A stretch of DNA of 64,000 nucleotides from assembly GCF_036195325.1 (NCBI RefSeq), contig NZ_CP108101.1, forward strand, positions 4,154,001 through 4,218,000, read 5' to 3'. The DNA is from Streptomyces sp. NBC_00234 (GTDB lineage Bacteria; Actinomycetota; Actinomycetes; Streptomycetales; Streptomycetaceae). Below are positions 16,153 to 25,800 of this stretch, piece after piece. The notes under the pieces were generated by a model, which was given only the letters and a program-made list of their open reading frames with translations, was not told the origin of the DNA and ran no database searches. The position numbers and the translations under genes were made by a program. The first letter of the stretch is position 1; each line of letters opens with the position of its first letter.

Positions 16153-17211
16153 TCATTCATGCAGGGGGAGTTGGACCACCAGTAGCTTTCCGGCCATGGT
16201 CACGCCGCCGTCCATGGCGATGGCGAGCCCGTCCGCGTACACGTGCGGGCCTTCCACGACGGGACGCGAGCTGTCTTCGCCGTCCTCCGAACCGACCTCG
16301 CCGAGCAGATACGGAATGGGGCTGTGGCCGTGGACCACGCGCTGCCCGCCGTACGTCGCCATCAGTTCGCGTACGGCGTCGGCGCCTCCCTCGTCCCGGA
16401 AGGCGAACCGCTTGGTCAGCTTGCGGAAGACGTCCCAGCACTCGTCGGCGTCGTTACGCGTGAGGATGGCGTGCACCGTGTCGTTGACGTCCTCGATGGT
16501 GGAGCCGTAGTCGAGGTAGGCCGTCGTGTCGGAGTGCATCAGCAGATGCCCGTCCTCCTCGACGACTGCGTCGAGCCGGGACATCCACTGGAGGTGGACG
16601 TCCTGGAGCCGGTCCATGTCGGACTTCTGGCCGCCGTTGAGCAGCCAGGCCGCCTGGAAGGTCGCGGTGCCCGCGCCGGAGTTCACCGGGGTGTCGCCGA
16701 ACCGCTTGGCTCCGATGAGCAGCAGTTCGTGGTTGCCCATCAGGGCCTTGCAGTAGCCGCCGGCGGCGGCGGCCTCGGCGGAGAGGCGCATCACGAGGTC
16801 GATGACGCCGATGCCGTCCGGTCCGCGGTCCGTGAAGTCACCGAGGAACCAGAGCCGGGCATTGCCCGCCGCCCAGGCGCCGTCGGCGTCGATGAGGCCC
16901 TGCTCGGCGAGGGCGGCGAGGAGCTCGTCCAGATAGCCGTGGACGTCTCCGACGACGTAGAGCGGACCGCGCCCCGCGTCGCCGGCCGGCCGCTGCTCGG
17001 GGACGGGGCGCACCTCGACGGTGTCCTCGCGCCTGATCACGGGCAGATCGCGCTCGGTGGGCGTGTAGCCCTCCGGCGGCTCGTCGCTCATCGCCACGCT
17101 GCCGGGATGCGGCGAGGGCGGGGGCACGGGCGTCTGCGCATACGGCGGGACGCGAAAGTCACGCAACGTCGCCGTCCGCACCACGGGTTCCTGACCGGCC
17201 CCCTGAGTCAT
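16153..17211 (-). CDS. Metallophosphoesterase (calcineurin-like)
   Basis: A 352-residue protein with a ~95-residue proline-rich, probably disordered N-terminus followed by a calcineurin-like phosphoesterase domain. The metal-binding motifs are in order: GDVHGY, GDFTDRG, GNHELL, HSD and GHSPIPY. This motif set is closest to bacterial PPP-type Ser/Thr phosphatases and diadenosine tetraphosphatases. The ATG at 17211 follows GGAGGGGTCG. It may be a stand-alone transcript. Confidence 0.88.
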   Translation of the reverse strand: MTQGAGQEPVVRTATLRDFRVPPYAQTPVPPPSPHPGSVAMSDEPPEGYTPTERDLPVIRREDTVEVRPVPEQRPAGDAGRGPLYVVGDVHGYLDELLAALAEQGLIDADGAWAAGNARLWFLGDFTDRGPDGIGVIDLVMRLSAEAAAAGGYCKALMGNHELLLIGAKRFGDTPVNSGAGTATFQAAWLLNGGQKSDMDRLQDVHLQWMSRLDAVVEEDGHLLMHSDTTAYLDYGSTIEDVNDTVHAILTRNDADECWDVFRKLTKRFAFRDEGGADAVRELMATYGGQRVVHGHSPIPYLLGEVGSEDGEDSSRPVVEGPHVYADGLAIAMDGGVTMAGKLLVVQLPLHE

Positions 17212-17331
17212 CGACCCCTCCACCACCGTCGCGCCGCCGTACACCTGACGGGCCCTGCCTGGTAGAGGTGGTCCGCGGTGTCGTGCGCCCATCATAGGAA
17301 TGCGGATCGTGCTGTGTGACGCACCAGGGGT

Positions 17332-17360
17332 GGTGAATCCGTGCGCACGTACGGTTCACC
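17332..17360 (-). terminator. Stem-loop downstream of the LacI-type gene
   Basis: GGTGAA-(T)-CCGT / ACGGTTCACC with an 8-base loop, 26 bases past the LacI stop codon. It is a plausible terminator and has one bulged base. Confidence 0.5.
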
Positions 17361-17385
17361 GGTTGATTGGCCCGGATTGTCCGGA

Positions 17386-18507
17386 TCAGTCCCCGGCCGG
17401 AGAGCGCGGAGCGCTGACCGTGGTGCGTGGCGGGCGGCGTTGTGACGACGTCCGGACGATGAGCTCCGTCGGTATTACCTGTTCGAGGGGCCCGTCGTGC
17501 TCGACGCCCTCGATGGCGTCGATGAGGAGCTGGACGACCGCCGTGCCGATTCTGCGCGGCTTCAGGGACAGCGTCGTGATGGGCGGTTCGGTGGTCGCGT
17601 ACACAGTGGACTCGCTGCAGCAGACGAGCAGGAGGTCTTCGGGGACGCGCAGGCCGTACCGGCGGGCGGCGGCCAGTAGATCCGTGCCGTTGGGGTCGAA
17701 GAGCCCGTACACGGCGTCGGGCCGGTCCGGGCGGGCCAGGAGGCGGTCGGCCGCCACGGCGCCCGCACACGGGTCGTGGGCCGGATAGGACTCGTACACC
17801 GGGTCCTGGCCCACGCGCTCGCACCAGTGGAGGTAGGCGGTGGTGGAGAGCCGGGTGTACGTGTCGGTGGTGGTGCCGGTCAGCAGGCCGATGCGGCGGG
17901 CTCCGGCGGCGGCCAGGTGGTCGAGGAGGTCGAGGACGGCGGCCCGGTGGTCGTTGTCCACCCAGGCGGTGACCGGAAGCGACCCGGCGGGGCGGCCGTC
18001 CGAGACGACGGGGACCCCCTGGCGGACGAGTTCGGTGACGACCGGGTCCTGGTCGGACGGGTCGATGACGACGGTGCCGTCCAGCGCCACGTTCGACCAG
18101 ACGTCGACGGTGCTGTGGCGGGAGGTCGCGGGAAGGATGACGAGGGCGTAGCCGCGGGCGAGCGCCGCGGACGTCGCGGCTCTCGCCATCTCCGCGAAGT
18201 ACGCGAATTCGGTGAAGGTGAAAGGTTCATCCCCGTACGTGGTCACGGTCAGGCCGATCAGCCCCGACTTGCCCGTACGGAGGGTTCGGGCCGCGGCGGA
18301 CGGGCGATAGCCCAGACGCTCGGCGACCTCGCGGACATGGCGGCGGGTGGCGTCCGGGAGCCTGCCCTTGCCGTTGAGCGCGTCGGAGACGGTCGTGATG
18401 GAGACCCCGGCCGCGGCGGCTACATCCCGGATACCCGCCCGTCCTTGCCGGCCGTTGCGCCGGGGCGTCTCTGTCCGGCTCACCTGGTGCTTCCCTGCTG
18501 CTGTCAT
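17386..18507 (-). CDS. LacI family transcriptional regulator
   Basis: A 373-residue LacI/GalR-type repressor. The DNA-binding helix-turn-helix spans about residues 25-75 (IRDVAAAAGVSITTVSDALNG, then hinge GYRPSAAARTLRTG); the rest is a periplasmic-binding-protein-like sugar sensor with DGTVVIDPSD and GLFDPNGTDLL. The start ATG at 18507 gives a short basic N-terminal extension. No sugar genes adjoin it, so the ligand and target are unknown. The neighbouring divergent aminotransferase could be a target through the shared 403-base gap. Confidence 0.88.
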   Translation of the reverse strand: MTAAGKHQVSRTETPRRNGRQGRAGIRDVAAAAGVSITTVSDALNGKGRLPDATRRHVREVAERLGYRPSAAARTLRTGKSGLIGLTVTTYGDEPFTFTEFAYFAEMARAATSAALARGYALVILPATSRHSTVDVWSNVALDGTVVIDPSDQDPVVTELVRQGVPVVSDGRPAGSLPVTAWVDNDHRAAVLDLLDHLAAAGARRIGLLTGTTTDTYTRLSTTAYLHWCERVGQDPVYESYPAHDPCAGAVAADRLLARPDRPDAVYGLFDPNGTDLLAAARRYGLRVPEDLLLVCCSESTVYATTEPPITTLSLKPRRIGTAVVQLLIDAIEGVEHDGPLEQVIPTELIVRTSSQRRPPRTTVSAPRSPAGD

Positions 18508-18910
18508 GGCGAGCCGATAGTAGGGCTCGGACGCCTGGTTGGGCCGGTCGCATATTCACCCGTTGACAGGCACGTTTCTGCATGGTCGTTTGCTGCCAAA
18601 TACCTTGCAAAACAAGGGTGTTGGTGGGTTGGACGCAAGTGTGTCATGTGCCGAAGTGGATGGGCCTACTAAATGGTCGATGTTTCGAAGAGGTCTCAAC
18701 TCACCTCTTCGAGGGATGCGCGCCACGGAGTGAGCCACCGGCGCGCGGCGGAATACCAAACGCTCCCCCTGTCCGGCCCGGATCGGGCGGGACCATTCCT
18801 CGCGCTTCCCCGCACAGCGGACGAATCCCGGCTCCGGCCATTCGCAGCGGCGCCGAATCCTCATAAGGTGAGCAGTATTGATGTGCACAGATGGTCGAGG
18901 AGGACCTGCG
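18508..18910. other. Divergent intergenic region between the LacI and aminotransferase genes
   Basis: 403 bases without a convincing gene. A TTGACA hexamer lies at 18563-18568, facing the aminotransferase, without a good -10. CCTTG-CAAAA-CAAGG at 18603-18617 is a short inverted repeat in an AT-richer patch and a possible repressor site. GAGGAGG at about 18898-18904 is the aminotransferase ribosome binding site. Confidence 0.5.
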
Positions 18911-19987
18911 GTGAGCGATACGAGCCCCAAGCTGCGCGCCGAGCTGGACGGCGTGCCCGCCTACGTGCCGGGTAAGCCGGCGGCGGCCGGCGGTCCGGTC
19001 GCCTTCAAGCTTTCCTCCAACGAGAACCCGTTTCCGCCGTTGCCGGGCGTGATGGAGTCCGCGCTCGCCGCCGCCGCGGACTTCAACCGCTACCCGGACA
19101 TGGCCTGCACCGGTCTGATGAACGAGCTGGCCGACCGATTCGGTGTGCCTGTCTCGCACCTGGCCACCGGTACCGGCTCGGTCGGGGTGGCGCAGCAGCT
19201 GCTCCAGGCCACGTCGGGCCCGGGTGACGAGGTCATCTACGCCTGGCGCTCCTTCGAGGCGTACCCGATCATCACGCAGGTCAGTGGTGCGACCTCGGTG
19301 AAGGTGCCGCTGACCGACGGTGACGTGCACGACCTGGACGCGATGGCGGACGCGATCACCGACCGGACGCGCCTGATCTTCGTCTGCAACCCGAACAACC
19401 CGACCGGCACGGTGGTCCGCAGGGCCGAGCTGGAGCGCTTCCTGGACCGGGTGCCGAGCGATGTGTTGGTGGTGCTCGACGAGGCGTACAAGGAGTTCAT
19501 CCGGGACGTCGAGGTGCCCGACGGCATCGAGATCTACCGGGACCGGCCCAATGTCGCGGTGCTGCGGACCTTCTCCAAGGCGTACGGGCTGGCCGGTCTG
19601 CGGATCGGCTTCGCGGTGGCCCACGAGCCGGTCGCGGCGGCGTTGCGGAAGACGGCGGTCCCCTTCGGTGTCAGCCAGCTCGCGCAGGACGCGGCCGTCG
19701 CCTCGCTCCGTGCCGAGGACGAGCTGATGGGACGGGTCGGCTCCCTGGTCTCCGAGCGCACCCGGGTCTACGGCGAACTGCTGCGGCAGGGCTGGACCGT
19801 TCCGGAGTCGCAGGCCAACTTCGTGTGGCTGCGGCTCGGGGACCGTACGGTCGATTTCGCCGCGACGTGCGCGCGGGCCGGTGTCGTGGTCCGGCCGTTC
19901 GCCGGCGAGGGCGTACGGGTCACGATCGGGGAGTCCGAGGCCAACGACCTCTTCCTCAAGGTGGCGGAGTCGTACCGCAGCGAGTGA
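18911..19987 (+). CDS. hisC: Histidinol-phosphate/aromatic aminotransferase
   Basis: A 358-residue class I/II PLP aminotransferase. It shows the HisC-like N-terminus FKLSSNENPFPPLP, the NPNNPTG motif, LDEAYKEF, and the Schiff-base lysine in TFSKAYGLAGLRIGF. HisC converts imidazole-acetol phosphate to histidinol phosphate; stand-alone paralogues like this one often serve phenylalanine/tyrosine biosynthesis. There are no other his genes nearby, so this copy is probably the secondary or aromatic-type enzyme. The GTG at 18911 follows GAGGAGGACCTGCG. Confidence 0.9.
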   Translation: MSDTSPKLRAELDGVPAYVPGKPAAAGGPVAFKLSSNENPFPPLPGVMESALAAAADFNRYPDMACTGLMNELADRFGVPVSHLATGTGSVGVAQQLLQATSGPGDEVIYAWRSFEAYPIITQVSGATSVKVPLTDGDVHDLDAMADAITDRTRLIFVCNPNNPTGTVVRRAELERFLDRVPSDVLVVLDEAYKEFIRDVEVPDGIEIYRDRPNVAVLRTFSKAYGLAGLRIGFAVAHEPVAAALRKTAVPFGVSQLAQDAAVASLRAEDELMGRVGSLVSERTRVYGELLRQGWTVPESQANFVWLRLGDRTVDFAATCARAGVVVRPFAGEGVRVTIGESEANDLFLKVAESYRSE

Positions 19988-20050
19988 CGAGCGCCGGGCC
20001 CGGCGGCCGCGGAGCCTTCCGCTCGCCGTAGCCGCCCGTCCTGTGTGCCG

Positions 20051-20087
20051 GTGGCCCCGGACCTCGATTGCCGAGGTCCGGGGCCAC
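20051..20087. terminator. Strong hairpin after the aminotransferase gene
   Basis: A 16-bp perfect stem (GTGGCCCCGGACCTCG with its complement) and a 5-base loop, 63 bases past the stop codon. It should insulate the cyd operon from upstream reading. Confidence 0.88.
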
Positions 20088-20197
20088 TGTGCTGGGCGGC
20101 GCGGGGTGCCGTGCGAGGGGGCGGCTGTCCGAAGAGTCCCGAGAGGCCCCCCCCCGATCGTGGGTCCCGAAAGTGTGTGCGCCATAATGCTTGTGAA

Positions 20198-20213
20198 TGT
20201 GAACGCGTTCACA
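20198..20213. promoter_or_regulatory. Rex operator upstream of cydA
   Basis: TGTGAACGCGTTCACA is a perfect palindrome fitting the Rex consensus TGTGAANNNNTTCACA. In S. coelicolor, Rex represses cydABCD when the NADH/NAD+ ratio is low. An additional TTGTGAA half-site at 20191-20197 overlaps on the left, so TTCACAAG at 20208-20215 can also pair with CTTGTGAA at 20190-20197. A CATAAT at 20183-20188 may be the -10 element. The site is 85 bases before the cydA start. Confidence 0.93.
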
Positions 20214-20298
20214 AGCGTGTCCCGGTTCCTCCCACGATCAGTGGGATTGGAGGGGCAAAGTGCCCCTGTGAACACGGCCCGGTAAGGAGAACGACGAC

Positions 20299-21810
20299 GT
20301 GGACCTAGCTCTGGCGCCGGAGACCCTGGCGCGATGGCAATTCGGCATTACCACCGTCTACCACTTCCTGTTTGTCCCTCTGACGATCTCCCTCGCCGCG
20401 CTCACCGCCGGCCTGCAGACCGCCTGGGTGCGGACGAGCAACGAGAAGTACCTCAGGGCTACGAAGTTCTGGGGGAAGCTCTTCCTGATCAACATCGCCA
20501 TGGGTGTCGTCACCGGCATCGTCCAGGAGTTCCAGTTCGGCATGAACTGGTCGGACTACTCGCGCTTCGTCGGCGACATCTTCGGTGCCCCGCTCGCCTT
20601 CGAGGCGCTGATCGCGTTCTTCTTCGAGTCCACGTTCATCGGACTGTGGATCTTCGGCTGGGACAAGCTGCCGAAGAAGATCCACCTCGCCTGCATGTGG
20701 ATGGTCTCCATCGGCACCATCCTGTCCGCGTACTTCATCCTGGCGGCCAACTCCTGGATGCAGCACCCGGTCGGCTACCGCATAAACGAGGAACGCGGGC
20801 GCGCGGAGCTCACCGACTTCTGGCGGGTGCTCACCCAGAACACCGCGCTCACCCAGTTCTTCCACACCATCACGGCGGCCTTCCTCGTCGGCGGCGCCTT
20901 CATGGTCGGCATCGCCGCGTTCCACCTGGCACGCAAGAAGCACATCCCGGTGATGCGGACGTCGCTGCGGCTCGGGCTCGTCACCGTCGTGATCGCCGGT
21001 CTGTTCACGGCCGTCAGCGGTGACATGTTGGGCAAGGTGATGTTCAAGCAGCAGCCGATGAAGATGGCCGCTGCCGAGGCCCTGTGGGACGGGCAGTACT
21101 CCGCCCCCTTCTCGATCTTCGCCTACGGAGACGTCAGCAAGGGCCACAACACCGTGGAGATCTCGATCCCCGGGATACTGTCCTTCCTCGCCGACGACGA
21201 CTTCAACTCGTACGTCCCCGGCATCAACGACATCAACCAGGCCGAGCAGGAACGGTTCGGCCCCGGTGACTACCGGCCCAACATCCCGGTCGCCTTCTGG
21301 AGCTTCCGCTGGATGATCGGCTTCGGCATGGCGTCCTTCGGCCTCGGGCTGCTCGGACTCTGGTTGACGCGGAAGAAGTTCCTGCTACCACCCGCGCTGC
21401 GGACCGGGGACGACGAGGTGCCCCATCTGGTCCTGTTCAGGAACAAGGCACTGAGCCCGAAGCTCACCAAGCTCTACTGGATCGTCGCCCTCTGGACCCT
21501 GCTCTTCCCGCTGATCGCCAACTCCTGGGGCTGGATCTTCACCGAGATGGGGCGTCAGCCCTGGGTCGTCTACGGCGTGCTCCAGACCCGCGACGCGGTC
21601 TCCCCCGGTGTCTCGCAGGGCGAGGTACTCACCTCGATGATCGTCTTCACCCTGCTCTACGCGGTGCTCGCCGTGATCGAGGTCAAGCTGCTCGTGAAGT
21701 ACATCAAGGCCGGACCGCCGGAACTCACGGAGGACGACCTCAACCCGCCCACCAAGATCGGCGGTCATGACGACGAGGACGCCGACCGCCCGATGGCCTT
21801 CTCTTACTGA
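20299..21810 (+). CDS. cydA: Cytochrome bd oxidase subunit I
   Basis: A 503-residue membrane subunit carrying the three haems of the quinol-oxidising, oxygen-reducing bd oxidase. Eight or nine transmembrane helices are visible; the GRQPW motif (EMGRQPWVVYG) near the C-terminal third and the haem-ligand regions HFLFVPLT and FGMNWSDYSR are family hallmarks. The Q-loop is of the short type. The GTG at 20299 follows GTAAGGAGA. cydB begins 18 bases after its stop. A Rex operator upstream links expression to the cellular redox state, typical for low-oxygen respiration. Confidence 0.98.
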   Translation: MDLALAPETLARWQFGITTVYHFLFVPLTISLAALTAGLQTAWVRTSNEKYLRATKFWGKLFLINIAMGVVTGIVQEFQFGMNWSDYSRFVGDIFGAPLAFEALIAFFFESTFIGLWIFGWDKLPKKIHLACMWMVSIGTILSAYFILAANSWMQHPVGYRINEERGRAELTDFWRVLTQNTALTQFFHTITAAFLVGGAFMVGIAAFHLARKKHIPVMRTSLRLGLVTVVIAGLFTAVSGDMLGKVMFKQQPMKMAAAEALWDGQYSAPFSIFAYGDVSKGHNTVEISIPGILSFLADDDFNSYVPGINDINQAEQERFGPGDYRPNIPVAFWSFRWMIGFGMASFGLGLLGLWLTRKKFLLPPALRTGDDEVPHLVLFRNKALSPKLTKLYWIVALWTLLFPLIANSWGWIFTEMGRQPWVVYGVLQTRDAVSPGVSQGEVLTSMIVFTLLYAVLAVIEVKLLVKYIKAGPPELTEDDLNPPTKIGGHDDEDADRPMAFSY

Positions 21811-21828
21811 GAGCAGAGGAGCTGAGAG

Positions 21829-22830
21829 ATGGAACTCCACGACGTCTGGTTCGTACTCATCGCCGTCCTCTGGACCGGCTACTTCTTCCTGGAGGGGTTC
21901 GACTTCGGTATCGGTGTCCTCACCAAGGTGCTGGCCCGCGACCGCAAGGAACGCAGGGTCCTGATCAACACGATCGGCCCCGTCTGGGACGGCAACGAGG
22001 TCTGGCTGCTCACCGCGGGCGGTGCGACCTTCGCCGCCTTCCCCGAGTGGTACGCCACGCTGTTCTCCGGCTTCTACCTGCCGCTGCTGATCATTCTGCT
22101 CTGCCTGATCGTGCGCGGTGTCGCCTTCGAGTACCGGGCGAAGCGGGCCGAGGAGAAGTGGCAGACCAACTGGGAACACGCGATCTTCTGGACCTCGCTG
22201 ATCCCGGCGGTGCTCTGGGGGGTGGCCTTCGGCAACATCGTGCGCGGCGTGAAGATCGACGCCGACATGGAGTACGTCGGCAACTTCTGGGACCTGCTCA
22301 ACCCGTACGCCATTCTTGGCGGACTGGTCACGCTCTTCCTCTTCACCTTCCACGGCACGGTGTTCGCCGGGCTCAAGACGGTCGGTGACATCCGGGAACG
22401 GGCCCGCAGGCTGGCGCTCAAGCTGGGGCCGGCCACCGCGGTCCTCGCGCTGGTCTTCCTGATCTGGACCCAGGTCGACAACGGTGACGGCTGGAGCCTG
22501 ACGGCCATGATCGTCGCGGCCGTGGCGCTGGTCGCCGCGATCGGTGCCGTCGCGGCCGGACGCGAGGGCTGGTCGTTCGCGCTGTCCGGGCTGACCATCG
22601 TGGCGGCGGTCGCCATGCTCTTCCTGACGCTCTTCCCGAACGTCATGCCGTCCTCGCTGAACGACGCCTGGAACCTCACGGTCACCAACGCCTCGTCCAC
22701 CCCGTACACGCTGAAGATCATGACCTGGTGCGCGGGCATCGCCACTCCCATCGTCCTGCTCTACCAGAGCTGGACCTACTGGGTGTTCCGCAAGCGCATC
22801 GGTACCCAGCACATCGCCGATGCGCACTGA
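21829..22830 (+). CDS. cydB: Cytochrome bd oxidase subunit II
   Basis: A 333-residue partner of CydA with eight transmembrane segments. The N-terminus WFVLIAVLWTGYFFLEGFDFG is the conserved start of the family, and GPVWDGNEVWL and LNPYAILGG are typical. An AGAGGAGCTGAGAG region precedes the ATG. It is co-transcribed with cydA and followed 39 bases later by cydCD. Confidence 0.97.
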   Translation: MELHDVWFVLIAVLWTGYFFLEGFDFGIGVLTKVLARDRKERRVLINTIGPVWDGNEVWLLTAGGATFAAFPEWYATLFSGFYLPLLIILLCLIVRGVAFEYRAKRAEEKWQTNWEHAIFWTSLIPAVLWGVAFGNIVRGVKIDADMEYVGNFWDLLNPYAILGGLVTLFLFTFHGTVFAGLKTVGDIRERARRLALKLGPATAVLALVFLIWTQVDNGDGWSLTAMIVAAVALVAAIGAVAAGREGWSFALSGLTIVAAVAMLFLTLFPNVMPSSLNDAWNLTVTNASSTPYTLKIMTWCAGIATPIVLLYQSWTYWVFRKRIGTQHIADAH

Positions 22831-22862
22831 TCGCACCGGCCGCGCCGAGCTCTCTGGGGGCT

Positions 22863-22876
22863 GTTTCACGTGAAAC
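22863..22876. other. parS centromere-like ParB site (perfect), overlapping the cydCD start
   Basis: GTTTCACGTGAAAC, the third perfect copy. It lies in the cydB-cydCD gap, and bases 8-10 of the motif are the cydCD GTG start codon. Confidence 0.93.
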
Positions 22877-25800
22877 CGATCGACCCGCGTCTGCTCCGGT
22901 ACGCCCGGGCCACCCGCCTCTTCCTGGCCGCCGTCGTGGCGCTCGGTCTCGTCGGGGCGGCGCTGGTGATCGCCCAGGCGATGCTCATCGCCGAAGTGGT
23001 GGTGGGCGGCTTCGAGGAGGGACTGTCCCTTCCCGGACTCCGTATGCCCCTGCTGCTGCTCGCCGCGGTCGCGGTGGGCCGGGCCCTGGTGGCCTGGCTC
23101 ACCGAGCTGGCCGCGTACCGGGCCGGCGCGGCGGTCAAGTCCGAGCTGCGCGGCCGGCTCATGGAGCGGGCCGCCCAACTGGGCCCCGACTGGTTGAGCG
23201 GGCAGCGCACCGGGTCCCTGGTGGCGCTCGCCACCCGGGGCGTCGACGCGCTCGACGACTACTTCGCCCGCTACCTGCCGCAACTCGGTCTCGCGGTGGT
23301 GGTGCCGGTCGCGGTCCTCGCCAGAATCGTCACCGAGGACTGGGTCTCGGCCGCGATCATCGTGGTCACGCTGCCGCTCATCCCGCTCTTCATGATCCTG
23401 ATCGGCTGGGCAACGCAGTCCCGGATGGACCGTCAGTGGCGTCTGCTCTCACGGCTCTCCGGGCACTTCCTCGATGTGGTCGCCGGGCTTCCGACACTGA
23501 AGGTCTTCGGGCGCGCCAAGGCGCAGGCCGAATCGATCCGCACGATCACGTCCCAGTACCGGCAGGCCACCCTGCGGACCCTGCGGATCGCGTTCCTGTC
23601 GTCGTTCGCCCTGGAACTCCTGGCGACGCTGTCGGTGGCCCTGGTCGCCGTGACCATCGGCATGCGTCTCGTCCACGGCGAACTGGACCTCTACACCGGC
23701 CTCGTGATCCTCATCCTGGCCCCGGAGGCGTATCTGCCCCTGCGCCAGGTCGGGGCGCAGTACCACGCGGCTGCGGAGGGGCTCTCGGCCGCGGAGGAGA
23801 TCTTCTCGGTCCTGGAGACCGAGCTCCCCGCGGGCGGCACGCAGGACGTTCCCGCGACGCTGAGGCTGGAGCTCGACGGGGTGACGGTCCGGCACCCGGG
23901 CCGTAGCGAACCGTCGCTGAACGACGCCTCCCTGGTGGTGGAGCCGGGTGAGACCGTCGCCCTCGTCGGTCCCAGCGGAGTCGGCAAGTCCACGCTCCTC
24001 CATGTGGTGCTGGGCTTCGCCGCACCCGACGAGGGACGTGTGCGCGTCGGCGGGACCGATCTGGCCGAGCTCTCGCCGGAACGCTGGCGCGAGCGCATCG
24101 CCTGGGTGCCGCAGCATCCGCATCTCTTCGCCGGCACGATCGCCGAGAACGTACGACTGGCCCGTCCGGACGCGGACGACGAGACGGTGACGGCGGCGCT
24201 GCGGGACGCGGGCGCGTCCGGCTTCGTCGCGGACCTCCCGCAGGGCGCGCAGACGCTGCTCGGGGAGGACGGGGCCGGCCTCTCGGCCGGCCAGCGGCAG
24301 CGGCTCGCCCTGGCCCGCGCGTTCCTCGCCGACCGGCCGGTGCTCCTGCTCGACGAGCCCACCGCGGGTCTCGACGGCGAGACGGAGGCGGGGATCGTCG
24401 AGGCGGTACGGAGACTGGCGGCGGGACGGACCGTCCTCCTCGTCGTGCACCGCCCGGCGCTCCTGTCGGTCGCCGACCGCGTGGTGACGCTGGAGCCGCA
24501 GCAGGTCCGGAGCCCCGCAGGCGGGGCCGTGGAGGCAGGGCGGGTGGTGCCGCGGCCCGGGGGACCGTCCTCCGTTCCGTCCGCTTTGCCCGTCCCCTCC
24601 GACGAGCCGGGCGGCACGGGGGAGCCCGGGATCCTCAAGGACACCGCCCCGGGGACCGGGCACGTGCTGTCCCGGGTCAGGGAGGCCGCCGGTGCGCAGC
24701 ACGCGAAGCTGGGCCTGGCCCTGCTGCTGGGCAGCCTCGCCGTGGGCTCGGCCGTCGGTCTCATGGCCGTGTCGGGATGGCTGATCTCCCGCGCCTCCGA
24801 ACAGCCCCCGGTGCTCTATCTGATGGTCGCCGTCACCGCGACCCGCGCCTTCGGTATCGGCCGCGCGGTCTTCCGCTACGCCGAGCGCCTGGTCTCGCAC
24901 GACGCGGTGCTCAGGATGCTCGCCGAACTCCGGGTCTCCGTGTACCGGGGGCTGGAGCGGATCGCACCGGCCGGTCTGCGCACGACCCGGCGCGGCGACC
25001 TGCTGTCGCGCCTCGTCGCCGACGTGGACGCGCTTCAGGACTACTGGCTGCGCTGGCTGCTGCCCGTGGGAACCGCGGTCGTCGTCGGGACGGCCGCTGC
25101 CGGGTTCACCGGCTGGATGCTCCCGGAGGCGGGCGCCGTGCTCGCCGTGGGGCTGCTCCTCGCCGGGGTGGTCGTACCTTTGGTGAGCAGCGCGTGCGCC
25201 CGTCATGTGGAACGCCAACTGGCGCCCGCACGGGCCGAGCTGGCCACCAGGATCACGGATCTGCTCAGTGGGACGGCCGAACTCACGGTCGCCGGCGCGC
25301 TGCCCGGCCGCAGCCGGCGGGTACGCGAGGCGGACGGCGTCCTCACCCGGATCGCTTCCCGCTCGGCGACCGCGACCGCGCTCGGCGGCGGTCTCTCCTC
25401 GCTGATCTGCGGCCTCACGGTGGTGGGCACCGCACTCGTCGCCCTCCCGGCGGTGTACGACGGGCGGCTGGCGGGCGTGGAACTCGCGGTGGTGGTCCTG
25501 ACCCCGCTGGCGGCGTTCGAGGCGGTGACGGGGCTGCCGCTCGCCGTGCAGTACCGCAGGCGTGTGAAGCGGAGCGCGGAGCGCGTGTACGAGGTGCTGG
25601 ACGCCCCCGTGCCCGTACGGGAGCCCGTCACTCTCGCTGCCGAGCCCGCCTCGCCGTTCCCGCTGGAGGTACGAGGGCTGTCCGCCCGGTACGCCGGAGC
25701 GCCGCGCGATGCCTTGGAGTCCGTCGATCTGACCCTCGTGCCCGGCAGGCGTATCGCGGTGGTCGGGCCCTCGGGCTCCGGCAAGTCGACGCTCGCCCAG

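Noticed and set aside
17332..17360. Rex operator
   Set aside because: GGTGAA and TTCACC flank a 17-base spacer, which does not fit the Rex spacing, and the site lies downstream of genes rather than in a promoter.
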